Below, piece by piece: positions 6,912 through 13,227 of a DNA stretch of 24,034 nt (the first letter of the stretch is position 1; each line of letters starts with the position of its first letter). The DNA is from an uncultured Bacteroidales bacterium (GTDB lineage: Bacteria > Bacteroidota > Bacteroidia > Bacteroidales > F082). The DNA lies in contig CALBNV010000055.1 of NCBI GenBank assembly GCA_937896895.1, forward strand, positions 1-24,034, given 5' to 3'. Below the pieces are notes generated by a model that worked only from the letters and a program-made list of their open reading frames with translations, made no database searches and was not told the origin of the DNA. The position numbers and the translations under genes were made by a program.

Positions 6912-7625
6912 ATGTACGGGATTTGCAAGTATTCGACAATTTGCGTCAGGAAAGAGCCGTCGCACTCAAGCGAATTAGTTACCGAATTGTTATTCAACGA
7001 TTTATATCAAATCATTGAAGATGAGAAAGACTGGCTGAAAATCAGGATGGAATACGACGGCTACGAAGGGTGGATAAGCGGGAAGCAGCATCAGGAGATT
7101 CCGGAAGAAGCGTTCAACACGTTGGTCTCCACAGACAAACGCATCGTCAACAGGCCTGTTGAGATTTTCGACTGCAAGATTCTCACTTTCGGAACGACTG
7201 TTTTCGGAGAACACTGCAACAGCAAAGACCACAACCCTAACGAGATGATTTCCAACGGATTGCAGCTGTTAGACGTACCGTATCGTTGGGGCGGCCGCAC
7301 CGTTTTCGGCATCGACTGCTCCGGTTTCGTGCAGCTCTGCGCGAAGAGCATCGGGATAAAGCTCCCGCGCGACGCCTCGCAGCAGGTGAAATGCGGCGAC
7401 GACGTGTATTTCCTCGCGGAGGCGAAGCCGGGCGACCTCGCTTTTTTCGAGAATGAACAGCATCACATCGTGCATGTCGGAATCATCATCGAAGGCGAGA
7501 AAATCCTGCACGCTTCAGGGAAAGTACGCATCGACTCGTTAGACCAGACCGGCATCTTCAACAAGGAGACCGGACAGCACACACACTTTCTGGCGGCGAT
7601 AAAGAGGATTAGAGTTAAGTGTTAA
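6912..7625 (+). CDS. NlpC/P60 family cysteine peptidase with N-terminal SH3-like domains
   Basis: The 237-aa protein has SH3b-like repeats at about residues 1-100 (including WLKIRMEYDGYEGWI) and an NlpC/P60 domain from about 105. The catalytic Cys136 lies in FGIDCSGFVQLC, His188 in IVHVGI, and the third polar position is His200 in ILHASG. This architecture matches YkfC-like gamma-D-glutamyl-L-diamino-acid endopeptidases (dipeptidyl peptidase VI). These split murein-derived peptides in the cytoplasm. The lack of a signal peptide supports a cytoplasmic recycling role rather than cell-wall lysis. The stop codon TAA (7623-7625) and the last residues lie inside a GAGTTRA tandem array. It has its own promoter, divergent from the 7TM-HD operon. 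Confidence 0.9.
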   Translation: MYGICKYSTICVRKEPSHSSELVTELLFNDLYQIIEDEKDWLKIRMEYDGYEGWISGKQHQEIPEEAFNTLVSTDKRIVNRPVEIFDCKILTFGTTVFGEHCNSKDHNPNEMISNGLQLLDVPYRWGGRTVFGIDCSGFVQLCAKSIGIKLPRDASQQVKCGDDVYFLAEAKPGDLAFFENEQHHIVHVGIIIEGEKILHASGKVRIDSLDQTGIFNKETGQHTHFLAAIKRIRVKC

Positions 7626-7674
7626 GTGTTGAGAGTTGAGAGTTAAGATTTGATTGTTAAGAGTTGAGAGTTAA
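7612..7674. repeat. Heptanucleotide tandem array GAGTTRA at convergent gene ends
   Basis: Nine consecutive 7-bp units of consensus GAGTTRA (for example GAGTTAA, GTGTTAA, GAGTTGA, GATTTGA, TTGTTAA) run from 7612 to 7674. Unit 2 supplies the TAA stop of the plus-strand NlpC/P60 gene (7623-7625). Unit 9 supplies the TAA stop of the minus-strand methyltransferase (7671-7673). Every unit has a plus-strand TAA or TGA, and the five TTAA units also give minus-strand TAA. There is no hairpin terminator in this interval. Confidence 0.9.
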
Positions 7675-9389
7675 GAGAGGAAAATGTTTTCGACTGTTTT
7701 GTTGATTTTTTCGATTTGGCTTCTGTCGCCGGCAAGTACCTTATTCACAAGGTTTTTCAAAAGTTCGTCTTCTTTTTCGGTAATTTCAGGGAAAGGCAGT
7801 TCCATGAGATTTCCTTTTAAAATCTTAATCTCACCGAAAAGCGACTTGTAAAGGAATTTATACAAATCACTGTTAAGAAACGCGAGGACGGTCTTTATCG
7901 ACATTCCAGGAATCTTGGGAATCAATATGTTAGCACTGTTCAGGAAGAGACTTCGCATGTCGTCGTATGCAAAGACAAGTTTGTTTGAGATGAATTTGTA
8001 AACCAATTTCTCCTCAGCACGATAAACCTCATCCTTCGCAACCTGCTGAAAATCAGCTCGTTTGTATTCAATGAACTTTCTCGGCGTTTTCAAGGTATAT
8101 GGTTCAATTTCCTTTCCGGTAAAAATCGGCTCAAGTCCCATGCCATGCATCTCCTTGAGTTTGTGTCGGTTGTCGCCGGTTATAACGCCCAGCGCCCAGA
8201 CACTGTCAGCCAGAGTGCACCTCCCCTTTGACAGAATCTTTCTCACCATCTTCTCGTCTTCTTCACATAACAGATTGAAGTTCAAGTTTTTAGTCAAGAA
8301 AAACGAAGACTTTGAGACATATCGTGTATTTCCATTTTCGATGACTTTAATCCGTTGATCATCATCATCTTGACGGCGCAGTTCGACATCGACATATTTT
8401 GTCTGGACGCCGGAAAAGACATCAGGATACAACGTGATTGAAGCGAGTTCGCCGTTGTTCAGAAGGAACTCACGAAACGCCTTGTGACATCTGACATTCA
8501 ATATTGACTCCGGCAGGAGAAACCTTACAACTCCATCATTTTCAAGCTGTTGGAACGACTTCTCAAAAAACAGCGAGAAGCTCTCCTTCTTTAAAATTGT
8601 CTTTTTTTCGGCATCAACGATGGCGGCGCCCCACGGCGGATTTGACACAATGTAGGTTTGTAGGTGCTTGAGGTAGTCAGGTGTTAGAGGTGAAGAGGTT
8701 TTGAGGTAGTCGCAGCAAAAGATTTGAGGTTCAAAGTCTTCATCAGGGAATTTCAGTAGAAGGTTGAACTTCGCGAGCATCACGGCAATCGGGTCGTTGT
8801 CGCAGCCGAAGATCTGTTCAGGCCTCGCGTTTTCGAGCGCGAGCATGAAGACACCGCTGCCGCAGCACGGGTCGAAGAAGGTCTGACACCCCGAGAAATC
8901 AAGGCCTTTCGTCATGTTCTTCGCGATGTTGAACGGCGTGTAATACGAGCCTTTCGTGTTTTTCTCGCCCTCCGTGAGCAGCATCTGATATACCAGTCCG
9001 AGAAGGTCCGTCTCATCATCAGGAAATTGAAAATCAAGGATTTCAGAAATGATTTTGTAATCCAACTGCAAAGAAGCAACGATTTTTCGAGACGCACTGC
9101 AGTGCTTCTTTACAGTTTGACAACGATTTGATTTCGACAGCAGGTTCATTCCGACGGAAAACATCACGTCGCCGATCTCATATTTTTTTTCTTTACAGAA
9201 ATCCACAAACCGTTGAATCACAACGATGTTTTCCTTATTCGAGAAATATTCCACAGGCAGCACCGACTTCTTCGAGAGGCGTTTGTTCGCCCTCGAAGTG
9301 AGTTTTCCATCGACATTCGGATTCAATTTACGCCAGTTGCGCACTGTCGCATCCGAAATCATCGGGACATCTGCCTTGGGATGCTTCAT
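7671..9389 (-). CDS. N6-adenine DNA methyltransferase with built-in target-recognition domain
   Basis: The 572-aa protein begins with a short helix-turn-helix-like segment (SDATVRNWRKLN, about 12-23). The SAM-binding motif X is KGSYYTPFNIAKNM (about 146-159), motif I is FFDPCCGSG (171-179), and the catalytic motif IV is SNPPWG (249-254), the N6-adenine type. Residues about 400-545 resemble a TaqI/Eco57I-type C-terminal specificity domain, with a long conserved IPKIPG and FGEIKILKGNL region. I see no PD-(D/E)XK nuclease module, and no restriction gene is adjacent, so it looks solitary. Alternatives are a type IIG-like enzyme without its nuclease or an accessory methylase. ATG 9389 (MKHPKADVP) is preferred over ATT/TTG-side extensions to 9425. 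Codons are AT-richer than in neighbouring P5C dehydrogenase, consistent with acquisition. The stop lies in a heptad array. Confidence 0.85.
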   Translation of the reverse strand: MKHPKADVPMISDATVRNWRKLNPNVDGKLTSRANKRLSKKSVLPVEYFSNKENIVVIQRFVDFCKEKKYEIGDVMFSVGMNLLSKSNRCQTVKKHCSASRKIVASLQLDYKIISEILDFQFPDDETDLLGLVYQMLLTEGEKNTKGSYYTPFNIAKNMTKGLDFSGCQTFFDPCCGSGVFMLALENARPEQIFGCDNDPIAVMLAKFNLLLKFPDEDFEPQIFCCDYLKTSSPLTPDYLKHLQTYIVSNPPWGAAIVDAEKKTILKKESFSLFFEKSFQQLENDGVVRFLLPESILNVRCHKAFREFLLNNGELASITLYPDVFSGVQTKYVDVELRRQDDDDQRIKVIENGNTRYVSKSSFFLTKNLNFNLLCEEDEKMVRKILSKGRCTLADSVWALGVITGDNRHKLKEMHGMGLEPIFTGKEIEPYTLKTPRKFIEYKRADFQQVAKDEVYRAEEKLVYKFISNKLVFAYDDMRSLFLNSANILIPKIPGMSIKTVLAFLNSDLYKFLYKSLFGEIKILKGNLMELPFPEITEKEDELLKNLVNKVLAGDRSQIEKINKTVENIFLS

Positions 9390-9458
9390 TTTCAAAAATT
9401 TTTGCAAAAATATTAATATTATCAACCGAATTTTTATTTTTCAAAAAATTTAAAAAAA

Positions 9459-9491
9459 TTTAGGCAATTAAAAATAATTCCATTAACTTTG
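9459..9491 (+). promoter_or_regulatory. Promoter for the P5C dehydrogenase gene
   Basis: TAACTTTG at 9484-9491 matches TAnnTTTG exactly. A weak -33 (TTTAG at 9459-9463) sits about 21 bp upstream. The ATG follows 41 bases later at 9533, in an otherwise very AT-rich gap. Confidence 0.65.
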
Positions 9492-9532
9492 CGCCATTAT
9501 TTTTTGAATTACAAACCCTAAAAATTCTGATA

Positions 9533-11161
9533 ATGAACAACGCTTTATTTCAGTTTGCACATCCGGCAAATGAGCCTGTGAAGGAATACCGTCCAGGCAG
9601 TCCAGAGCGCGACGCTTTGGTGAAAGAACTTGAGAAACAGTCGAACGAAGTCGTGGAGATACCTATTATAATAGGTGGCAAGGAAGTACGCACCGGCGAC
9701 ATGGGCGAAGTGGTGATGCCTCACAACCACAAGCATGTCGTGGCCAAGTACCACAAAGTCAGCGAGAAAGAGGTGAACATGGCCATTGAAGCCGCCATGA
9801 AAGCCAAGAAAGACTGGGAGAACACCCCATGGGTCGAACGCGCCAGCATCATGGCGAAGATCGGGCAGCTCCTCGCGACGAAATACCGCGCACGCATCAA
9901 CGCGGCCTGCATGCTCGGCCAGAGCAAGAACGCTTTCCAGGCTGAGATCGACTCGGCCTGCGAGACAATCGACTTCTTCCGTTTCAACAACTACTACGCC
10001 GGCAACCTCTATTCAGAACAGCCGTCGTCAACGCCTGACCAGCTCAACCGCGTGGAATACCGTCCGCTCGAAGGCTTCATCATGGCGGTGACACCGTTTA
10101 ACTTCACGTCAATCGCGTCGAACCTGAACATGACACCGGCATTGATGGGTAACACCACGATCTGGAAGCCGTCAGGCACGGCGTTGCTTTCCAACTATCA
10201 TATTATGCAGATCGCCATGGAAGCTGGTCTTCCGGCCGGCGTCGTGAACTTCCTGCCGGGCAAAGGCTCGCTCATCGGCAACGTCGCGCTGAACAACCCC
10301 AACCTCGCCGGCATACACTTCACCGGCTCGACAGCCACGTTCCAGGGACTCTGGAAAGGCGTCGGCATGAACATCAACAACTACAGGTCATACCCGCGTC
10401 TCGTCGGCGAGACAGGCGGCAAGGACTTCATCTTCGCCCACAGCTCGGCCAACCCGCGCGAGGTGGCATGCGCCATCGTCCGCGGAGCCTTTGAATATCA
10501 AGGACAGAAATGCTCGGCGGCATCACGCGCCTACATCCCCGCTTCGATGTGGAAAGAAGTCAAAGACATCGTCGGCGACATGCTCAGCACCATCAAGATG
10601 GGCGATGTTACCGACTTCACCAACTACGTCAACGCCGTCATCGACGAGGCCTCGTTCGACAACTGCAAGGGTTACATCGACAGGGCGAAGGCATCAGCCG
10701 ACGCGGAGATAGTGTTCGGCGGCAACTGCGACAAGTCGGTCGGTTACTTCGTCGAGCCTACAGTCATCCTCGCCAAGACACCTAAATACGAGTCAATGGC
10801 GCAGGAGATCTTCGGGCCGATCATCACCATTTACGTCTATGAAGACGCCAAATACGAGGAGACACTCGAACTTTGCGACACGACATCGCCATACGCACTG
10901 ACAGGCGCGATCTTCGTGAACGACCTGAAGGCACGCCAGCTCGCGGACCTCAAGCTGAAATACGCGGCGGGCAACTTCTACATCAACGACAAGCCGACGG
11001 GCGCCGTCGTGGGATGCCAGCCGTTCGGCGGCTCACGCGCATCGGGCACCAACGACAAGGCCGGCGGCCTGTGGAACCTCATCCGCTGGACCAACCCGCG
11101 TGCCATCAAGGAGACATTCGTGCCGGCAACGGAATACGGTTATCCTTTCCTGGCGAAGTAA
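9533..11161 (+). CDS. L-glutamate gamma-semialdehyde (1-pyrroline-5-carboxylate) dehydrogenase
   Basis: The 542-aa aldehyde dehydrogenase oxidises glutamate-gamma-semialdehyde to L-glutamate with NAD+, the second step of proline catabolism. The catalytic Cys327 is in GQKCSAASRAY and the general base Glu293 in VGETGGKDF. The NAD-binding stretch includes TPFNFTSIASNL (187-198), WKPSGTA (211-217) and IHFTGSTATF (261-270). Length and motifs match the single-domain P5CDH (TIGR01236-like, as in mammalian ALDH4A1) rather than bifunctional PutA. No proline dehydrogenase is seen in the window. Codons are strongly GC-biased, suggesting high expression. It has its own promoter, and a hairpin terminator follows at 11201-11234. 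Gene symbols in use include pruA and rocA, so none is assigned. Confidence 0.93.
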   Translation: MNNALFQFAHPANEPVKEYRPGSPERDALVKELEKQSNEVVEIPIIIGGKEVRTGDMGEVVMPHNHKHVVAKYHKVSEKEVNMAIEAAMKAKKDWENTPWVERASIMAKIGQLLATKYRARINAACMLGQSKNAFQAEIDSACETIDFFRFNNYYAGNLYSEQPSSTPDQLNRVEYRPLEGFIMAVTPFNFTSIASNLNMTPALMGNTTIWKPSGTALLSNYHIMQIAMEAGLPAGVVNFLPGKGSLIGNVALNNPNLAGIHFTGSTATFQGLWKGVGMNINNYRSYPRLVGETGGKDFIFAHSSANPREVACAIVRGAFEYQGQKCSAASRAYIPASMWKEVKDIVGDMLSTIKMGDVTDFTNYVNAVIDEASFDNCKGYIDRAKASADAEIVFGGNCDKSVGYFVEPTVILAKTPKYESMAQEIFGPIITIYVYEDAKYEETLELCDTTSPYALTGAIFVNDLKARQLADLKLKYAAGNFYINDKPTGAVVGCQPFGGSRASGTNDKAGGLWNLIRWTNPRAIKETFVPATEYGYPFLAK

Positions 11162-11168
11162 GACGTGG

Positions 11169-11188
11169 AGACGGTGCATGCACCGTCT
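11169..11188. repeat. Perfect 20-bp palindrome after P5C dehydrogenase
   Basis: AGACGGTGCATGCACCGTCT is its own reverse complement. It begins 8 bases after the stop codon and is followed by no T run. As RNA it would form an 8-bp stem with a CATG tetraloop, possibly protecting the mRNA 3' end. As DNA it could be a dimer-binding site. Confidence 0.85.
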
Positions 11189-11200
11189 GGATAACAAACA

Positions 11201-11234
11201 AAGAGGGCGGGGCCGAGACAGGCTTCGCCCTTTT
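11201..11234 (+). terminator. Intrinsic terminator for P5C dehydrogenase
   Basis: GGGCG (11205-11209) pairs with CGCCC (11226-11230), preceded by an A-rich run and followed by TTTT. An inner CC/GG pairing extends the stem. It is 40 bases past the stop codon. Confidence 0.65.
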
Positions 11235-11264
11235 CAGTTTAATTTTAGAACAAACAGCGCGTCC

Positions 11265-11405
11265 TTGCGACCAAAGCGACAGCGGAGTGGAGCAAACTCA
11301 TCTTTTTCCAGCAGTGCGGTGCGAACTGTTCTCGGCGCGCCTTTTTCTTGGCGCGCCTCTCACACTTCGCACCGCACTGCTGTCTCTCCCTGTCTCTTGT
11401 CGCAA
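11265..11405. repeat. Long nested inverted repeat with duplicated GGCGCGCC core
   Basis: A perfect 17-bp stem, CAGCAGTGCGGTGCGAA (11309-11325) with its complement at 11366-11382, encloses symmetrical 8-nt internal loops. Inside these, GGCGCGCC at 11334-11341 pairs with GGCGCGCC at 11350-11357 across an 8-nt loop. Weaker outer pairing (TTGCGAC 11265-11271 with GTCGCAA 11399-11405; GACAG 11278-11282 with CTGTC 11390-11394) extends the structure to 141 nt. It fills most of the gap between convergent genes. No open reading frame there is convincing. It could be a strong terminator, a structured RNA or a small palindromic repeat element. Confidence 0.85.
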
Positions 11406-11414
11406 TCTCAAGAA

Positions 11415-13004
11415 TTATAGAACCAGGCGCAGTCCGTTGTAGTAGTGCCCGTAGTCGGGATTGCCGTCGAGGCGAATAGACACGCGGCAGAGCCTCGCGC
11501 TGCTGCCCCAACCGCCACCACGGAACACGCGGAAAGAGCCGGATGACGGCCCCTGCGGGTCAGTCTGCGAATCACTGCTGTATTTCCCGTACCAGTCCTG
11601 ACACCACTCCCAAACGTTACCGCTCATGTCGTAGATGCCCAGCTCGTTAGGCAACTTCGTGCCAACAGCGCGAGTATTGCGGCTATACCACGCCACCTCA
11701 TCTATGTTGTTACTCCCGCTGTACTTGTATCCCTTGCTCTTGTTTCCGCCTCTCGCAGCGTACTCCCACTGGGCTTCCGTAGGCAGACGGAAGTTCTTCC
11801 CCGTCAGACGGTTCAACTTGTTAATAAAGCCTTGACAGTCGTTCCAACTGACCTTCTCCACGGGAAGACTGCTCCCTTTGAACCAGCTCGGGTTGCTGCC
11901 CATAACGGCCTCCCAGAGTTCCTGCGTCACCTCGAACTCACCAATGTAATAGTCGCTCAAAGTCACCTCGTGGGCCTTCTTACCTTCGCCCATGGTGAAC
12001 GTGCCGCCTTCGACTTTTATCATCTTGAATGTAACATCATTGACGGTGGCGACCATGTTGCCGTCGGCATCCGTCACCACGCCGTTCGCGGGCTTTTGAG
12101 CTGCAACGGGTTGCGCAACAGGCTGCTGAACCACCTTCTGCACCGGCATCGACGACTCGCCCTCAACCAACTCGAACTCAACGGTTCGCTCTTCGTTCAA
12201 GTCGATATTCACGCGCTGCACCGAGGTCTCGTAGCCTTCCTTGTTAACCGTAATCTTGTGCATACCGCGCTTTATCACTTCCGACAAATAAGGAGTTTTT
12301 CCAACCAATTTGTCATCGACATACACGTCCGCGCCCGAAGGTGTCGTCTTAACCGTTATGAACCCGAACGCCGGTTCAAGCTCAATATTCAGACTCTTGC
12401 GTTCGCCTTTCTGAAGCATCACCACATCCTCCTTCTCGAAATAATTCTCGCATTCAACGCGGTAGCGGTGTTCCGCGCCTATCGAGACCGCCTGGCTCAC
12501 ATTTCCGGTGCCCACTTTCTCATTATCAACGTAAATCACCGATTCTTCAGGAGTTGCACGTATCACTAACGTCGCCGTCTCCATGCCCAGCACAAGCTCG
12601 TAGATCTTCTTCGGCTCGAGGTTGTATGGTAGCTTGAACTCGTACTCGCCCTGGTACTTAATCAGGATGGAGCCAGGCTTTCTCGACGAGACGTAAAGGC
12701 GGTACTCGCCGTTCTCGTAGGCCTTGTGCATTATCATGATGTTGCGCGGCACGAAGACAATCTTCTGCAACGTTGCCTCGTCGAAGCCCTGCGACTTCAC
12801 CTTCAACAAGCAGACAGGGTTGTCGTCGTAATCCGTAAGCTGGTTCTTCTGCAGTTTCCCCTCGTCCATGATGCCGTTCTGTATCTTGTTGAACTCAATG
12901 GCATAAACCGGCGAAGTGTTCTGCGCCTGCGACGTGATGCTCAAGAATGTGATGCAAAGCAATGTGATTAAAAATGTAAATGAATGTGTTGCGTTGTGTT
13001 TCAT
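11415..13004 (-). CDS. Secreted PEGA-repeat and SUMF1 (formylglycine-generating enzyme-like) domain protein
   Basis: The 529-aa protein has a cleavable signal peptide (about 1-28, ending SQAQ) with no lipobox. Next come a unique N-terminal region, two tandem PEGA-type beta domains (about 145-210 and 214-280, the second with TTPSGADVYVDDKLVGKTP), and a Pro/Gln/Val/Ala linker (about 287-305). The C-terminus is an SUMF1/FGE-sulfatase fold (about 325-529) with GGTFTMG, VTQELWEAVMG, RLPTEAQWEYAARGG, GNVWEWCQDWY and RGGGWGSSARLC. True formylglycine-generating enzymes have two active-site cysteines near this last block; only one (Cys506) is visible, so enzyme activity is doubtful and an envelope structural or binding role is more likely. 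The gene ends directly at the hairpin region and its leader contains AT-rich repeats. Confidence 0.88.
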   Translation of the reverse strand: MKHNATHSFTFLITLLCITFLSITSQAQNTSPVYAIEFNKIQNGIMDEGKLQKNQLTDYDDNPVCLLKVKSQGFDEATLQKIVFVPRNIMIMHKAYENGEYRLYVSSRKPGSILIKYQGEYEFKLPYNLEPKKIYELVLGMETATLVIRATPEESVIYVDNEKVGTGNVSQAVSIGAEHRYRVECENYFEKEDVVMLQKGERKSLNIELEPAFGFITVKTTPSGADVYVDDKLVGKTPYLSEVIKRGMHKITVNKEGYETSVQRVNIDLNEERTVEFELVEGESSMPVQKVVQQPVAQPVAAQKPANGVVTDADGNMVATVNDVTFKMIKVEGGTFTMGEGKKAHEVTLSDYYIGEFEVTQELWEAVMGSNPSWFKGSSLPVEKVSWNDCQGFINKLNRLTGKNFRLPTEAQWEYAARGGNKSKGYKYSGSNNIDEVAWYSRNTRAVGTKLPNELGIYDMSGNVWEWCQDWYGKYSSDSQTDPQGPSSGSFRVFRGGGWGSSARLCRVSIRLDGNPDYGHYYNGLRLVL

Positions 13005-13020
13005 AGTGCGTCAGCCTCTT

Positions 13021-13118
13021 TTAACTCTACTCTCTTAACTTTTAACTTTATAACTTTCTACTTTACAAACTTTATAAACTTTCTACTTTACAAACTTTAT
13101 AACTTTCCACTTTCCAAC
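13021..13118. repeat. AACTTT-type short-period repeats with a 25-bp tandem duplication
   Basis: Irregular 7-9 bp units centred on AACTTT fill this stretch. Within it, a 25-bp segment at 13052-13076 is repeated exactly at 13077-13101. The stretch lies between the SUMF1 gene start and its likely -7 element at 13139-13146, so it would be transcribed as the SUMF1 mRNA leader. Confidence 0.8.
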
Positions 13119-13138
13119 TCGTTACTTTTTCGCGGCGG

Positions 13139-13146
13139 CAAAGGTA
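13139..13146 (-). promoter_or_regulatory. -7 promoter element for the PEGA/SUMF1 gene
   Basis: The minus strand reads TACCTTTG, an exact TAnnTTTG match, 134 bases before ATG 13004. No clear -33 element is present. If used, the leader spans the whole repeat stretch. Confidence 0.45.
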
Positions 13147-13181
13147 AGAAATATTTCAATAAGGCATTCGTTTTTTTTTTG

Positions 13182-13189
13182 TAATTTCG
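13182..13189 (+). promoter_or_regulatory. Weak -7 element for the M3 peptidase gene
   Basis: TAATTTCG differs from TAnnTTTG at one base and lies 38 bases before ATG 13228, the same distance as in other genes here. It follows a run of ten T residues. No clear -33 is seen. Confidence 0.4.
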
Positions 13190-13227
13190 CAAGTTGAAAA
13201 AATTAAAAGATAAAAATAGTAACAATC

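Noticed and set aside
6789..6965. 59-residue N-terminal extension of the 7TM-HD protein.
   Set aside because: It overlaps the divergent NlpC/P60 gene and both interlocked promoters; ATG 6788 directly precedes the expected cytoplasmic leader and first membrane helix.
11265..11405. The long inverted repeat as terminal repeats of an insertion sequence.
   Set aside because: The arms are only 40 bases apart with no transposase between them, and no target-site duplication can be seen. A non-autonomous repeat remains possible and is listed as a finding.
11832..12569. Long open frame (245 codons) antisense to the PEGA/SUMF1 gene.
   Set aside because: It is the mirror of a well-supported coding region in GC-rich sequence, has low-complexity His/Arg/Leu-rich translation, no promoter and no recognisable domain. 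Similar antisense frames at 13603-14139, 15783-16208, 17853-18464, 19607-20347 and 20939-21475 were dismissed for the same reason.
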